Part shown: positions 63,088 to 64,000 of the stretch, piece after piece | Numbering within the stretch: the first letter of the stretch is position 1 | Layout: the number at the start of each line of letters is the position of its first letter | Assembly (NCBI GenBank): GCA_022495995.1 | Contig: JAFEMH010004884.1 | Location: forward strand, 123,710 to 187,709 | Direction: 5' to 3' | Length of the DNA stretch: 64,000 nt | From: Adenophora triphylla var. japonica | Taxonomy: Eukaryota; Streptophyta; Magnoliopsida; Asterales; Campanulaceae | Made by a program: the position numbers and the translations under genes | Notes under the pieces: model-generated | What the model was told of the DNA's origin: nothing | Seen by the model: only the letters and a program-made list of their open reading frames with translations | Databases searched by the model: none

Positions 63088-64000
63088 GGAAGAGCACGAG
63101 TCAACTCTCCTTCCCCATACACCGTCCCCCTCAAAGCAAATTAAAGTGCTAAAAGAGTAATACCCATTGGATACATTCCCGCTAATGATCCGGGTAAAAA
63201 TGTGGTCGCACTTCTTTTGTCTTTGTTTTTCTCAAATTCACCTAAAGTGTTGAACTACGGTGACCTGAGCCCCTTAGTCCAATTGTAAAAGGGGAACGTA
63301 GGCAGCCATCATAGGTTCGGTCTAAAAAAGTAAAAAAAATACAATAAGCATCAATTGCTTGTGTCTCGAAAAACTCTTTTCATTTAACCTACAATTTCAT
63401 AACGGTTAAAACATTCTTTGATGAGTTCAAGCACGGTCAACTCTTGACTCACTACACGCTAGAAAAACTACAATAAAACATTAATCAATTAATGTGTCTG
63501 CAATGACAATGGGTGGATACTATGGATAGCAAGGTCAACCTAGTTTCCCGTACTAGGTCCTTCATCCTTCTTCCCCTTCCCTTTTCCTCGCCGAGTGTTC
63601 TTCACCTTCGCAGGAAAAATTCCGGTAGGCCTTCTACAGCTCGGGGACTCTTCCCGATGCCTCCGTCAAGCTTTGTGGCCGTCAACGCAGCCCTTTCTCT
63701 AGCTCGTCTCGAGCCGCCTCGCTTCGAGCCATCATCGCGGTGCTTTTTGATTGGCCTCCCGATCGGCACTTGCCTCATAATCAGCCATGGCATCGCCGCA
63801 CGATTCCTGTGGTTAGCCCTTCGCTTCTGTCCTCCTCAAGGTCGTCTTTGCATCCCGGGTGATCGGCACCCAATGGCTCACTCCGTCTCCATAAGATAGC
63901 CATCTGTGTCTCCCATATACACTCTTCGTACCGATTCGGAATCTTAGCGTCGACGAACGAATGCCTTCTCTCTCAGGTAAAGAGAACCACAGCGAGGAAA
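63088..64000. other. 3' region of Z downstream of pol, before the unseen 3' LTR
   Basis: It contains AACGTAGGCAGCC..CATAGGTTCGGTC (63287-63332), a signature seen downstream of pol in related Tat elements as I recall. At 63590-63900 the - strand has Ala/Arg/Glu-rich, coiled-coil-flavoured reading in shifting frames, which might be a decayed antisense ORF as in X. No intact gene is visible. Confidence 0.4.

Larger units (their letters stand above)
42658..64000 (+). mobile_element. Giant Ty3/gypsy Tat/Ogre-like retrotransposon Z (runs off window)
   Basis: It starts TGTAAGTACCC inside Y integrase, with a 2-kb LTR, primer site, long leader, gag, protease, unusual middle ORFs, second protease, RT, two RNase H domains and integrase. 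The 3' LTR is not reached by 64000, so the copy is more than 21 kb even though 6.4 kb of it is CACTA-3. Great length, a second RNase H and a G-patch-like segment after the protease fit Ogre-like Tat elements. The target duplication cannot be checked. Many frameshifts break gag and pol. Confidence 0.8.

Overview
The window looks like repeat-dense nuclear DNA of a flowering plant. Almost every base that can be assigned belongs to nested plant transposable elements: Ty3/gypsy LTR retrotransposons of the Tat and Tekay (chromovirus) groups, CACTA DNA transposons and a LINE. There are also telomere-like repeats of the plant type (CCCTAAA/TTTAGGG). I see no intact host gene, no rRNA or tRNA gene and no bacterial feature. 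The only possible host-gene material is a short exon-intron-exon fragment, present twice. The species cannot be named from this sequence.

Layout. (1) Positions 1-19816 and 19817-40147 are two near-identical copies (A and B) of a tandem segmental duplication about 20.3 kb long; copy A is cut by the window start. Each copy holds, in order: the 3' part of a Tat-type retrotransposon X, with pol integrase on the + strand, a broken gene on the - strand, and a 3' LTR; a gene-like fragment; GC-rich repeats; a MITE-like piece; a LINE ORF1 split by a complete Tekay-type retrotransposon (two LTRs of 2.1 and 2.4 kb, 5-bp target duplication CCTCC, Met-tRNA primer site, chromodomain); telomere-like repeats; the 3' end of CACTA-2 lying inside the transposase gene of CACTA-1; and the reverse transcriptase of Tat element Y, into which CACTA-1 had inserted. 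The copy A/B junction at 19816/19817 fuses Y reverse transcriptase to X integrase. (2) 40063-42657 is the rest of Y pol, one preserved frame with point stops. (3) At 42658 a giant Tat/Ogre-like element Z inserts into Y integrase and runs past the window end (more than 21 kb). It has a 2-kb 5' LTR, primer site, leader, gag, a first protease, two long unrecognised ORFs, a second protease with a G-patch-like segment, RT, RNase H, a second (archaeal-type) RNase H and integrase. (4) Z RT is split by a 6394-bp CACTA-3 element (53871-60264) with clear terminal inverted repeats and a TGG target duplication. CACTA-3 carries telomere-like arrays that switch strand at about 56243.

Relative order of events by nesting: Y and the LINE are old; CACTA-1 entered Y, CACTA-2 entered CACTA-1, and Tekay entered the LINE; then the 20-kb duplication occurred, followed by copy-specific deletions. 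Separately, Z entered Y and CACTA-3 entered Z. The elements are mostly decayed, so their gene calls are given as pseudogenes.

Most unusual points: the Z element encodes two retropepsin domains flanking a module that appears three times; X carries a spliced-looking gene antisense to its pol with its own TATA box; the Tekay element carries a small AT-hook ORF where the gag capsid region would be expected; copy B has a deletion filled by DNA copied from nearby repeats; and CACTA-3 carries a strand-switching telomere-like array.
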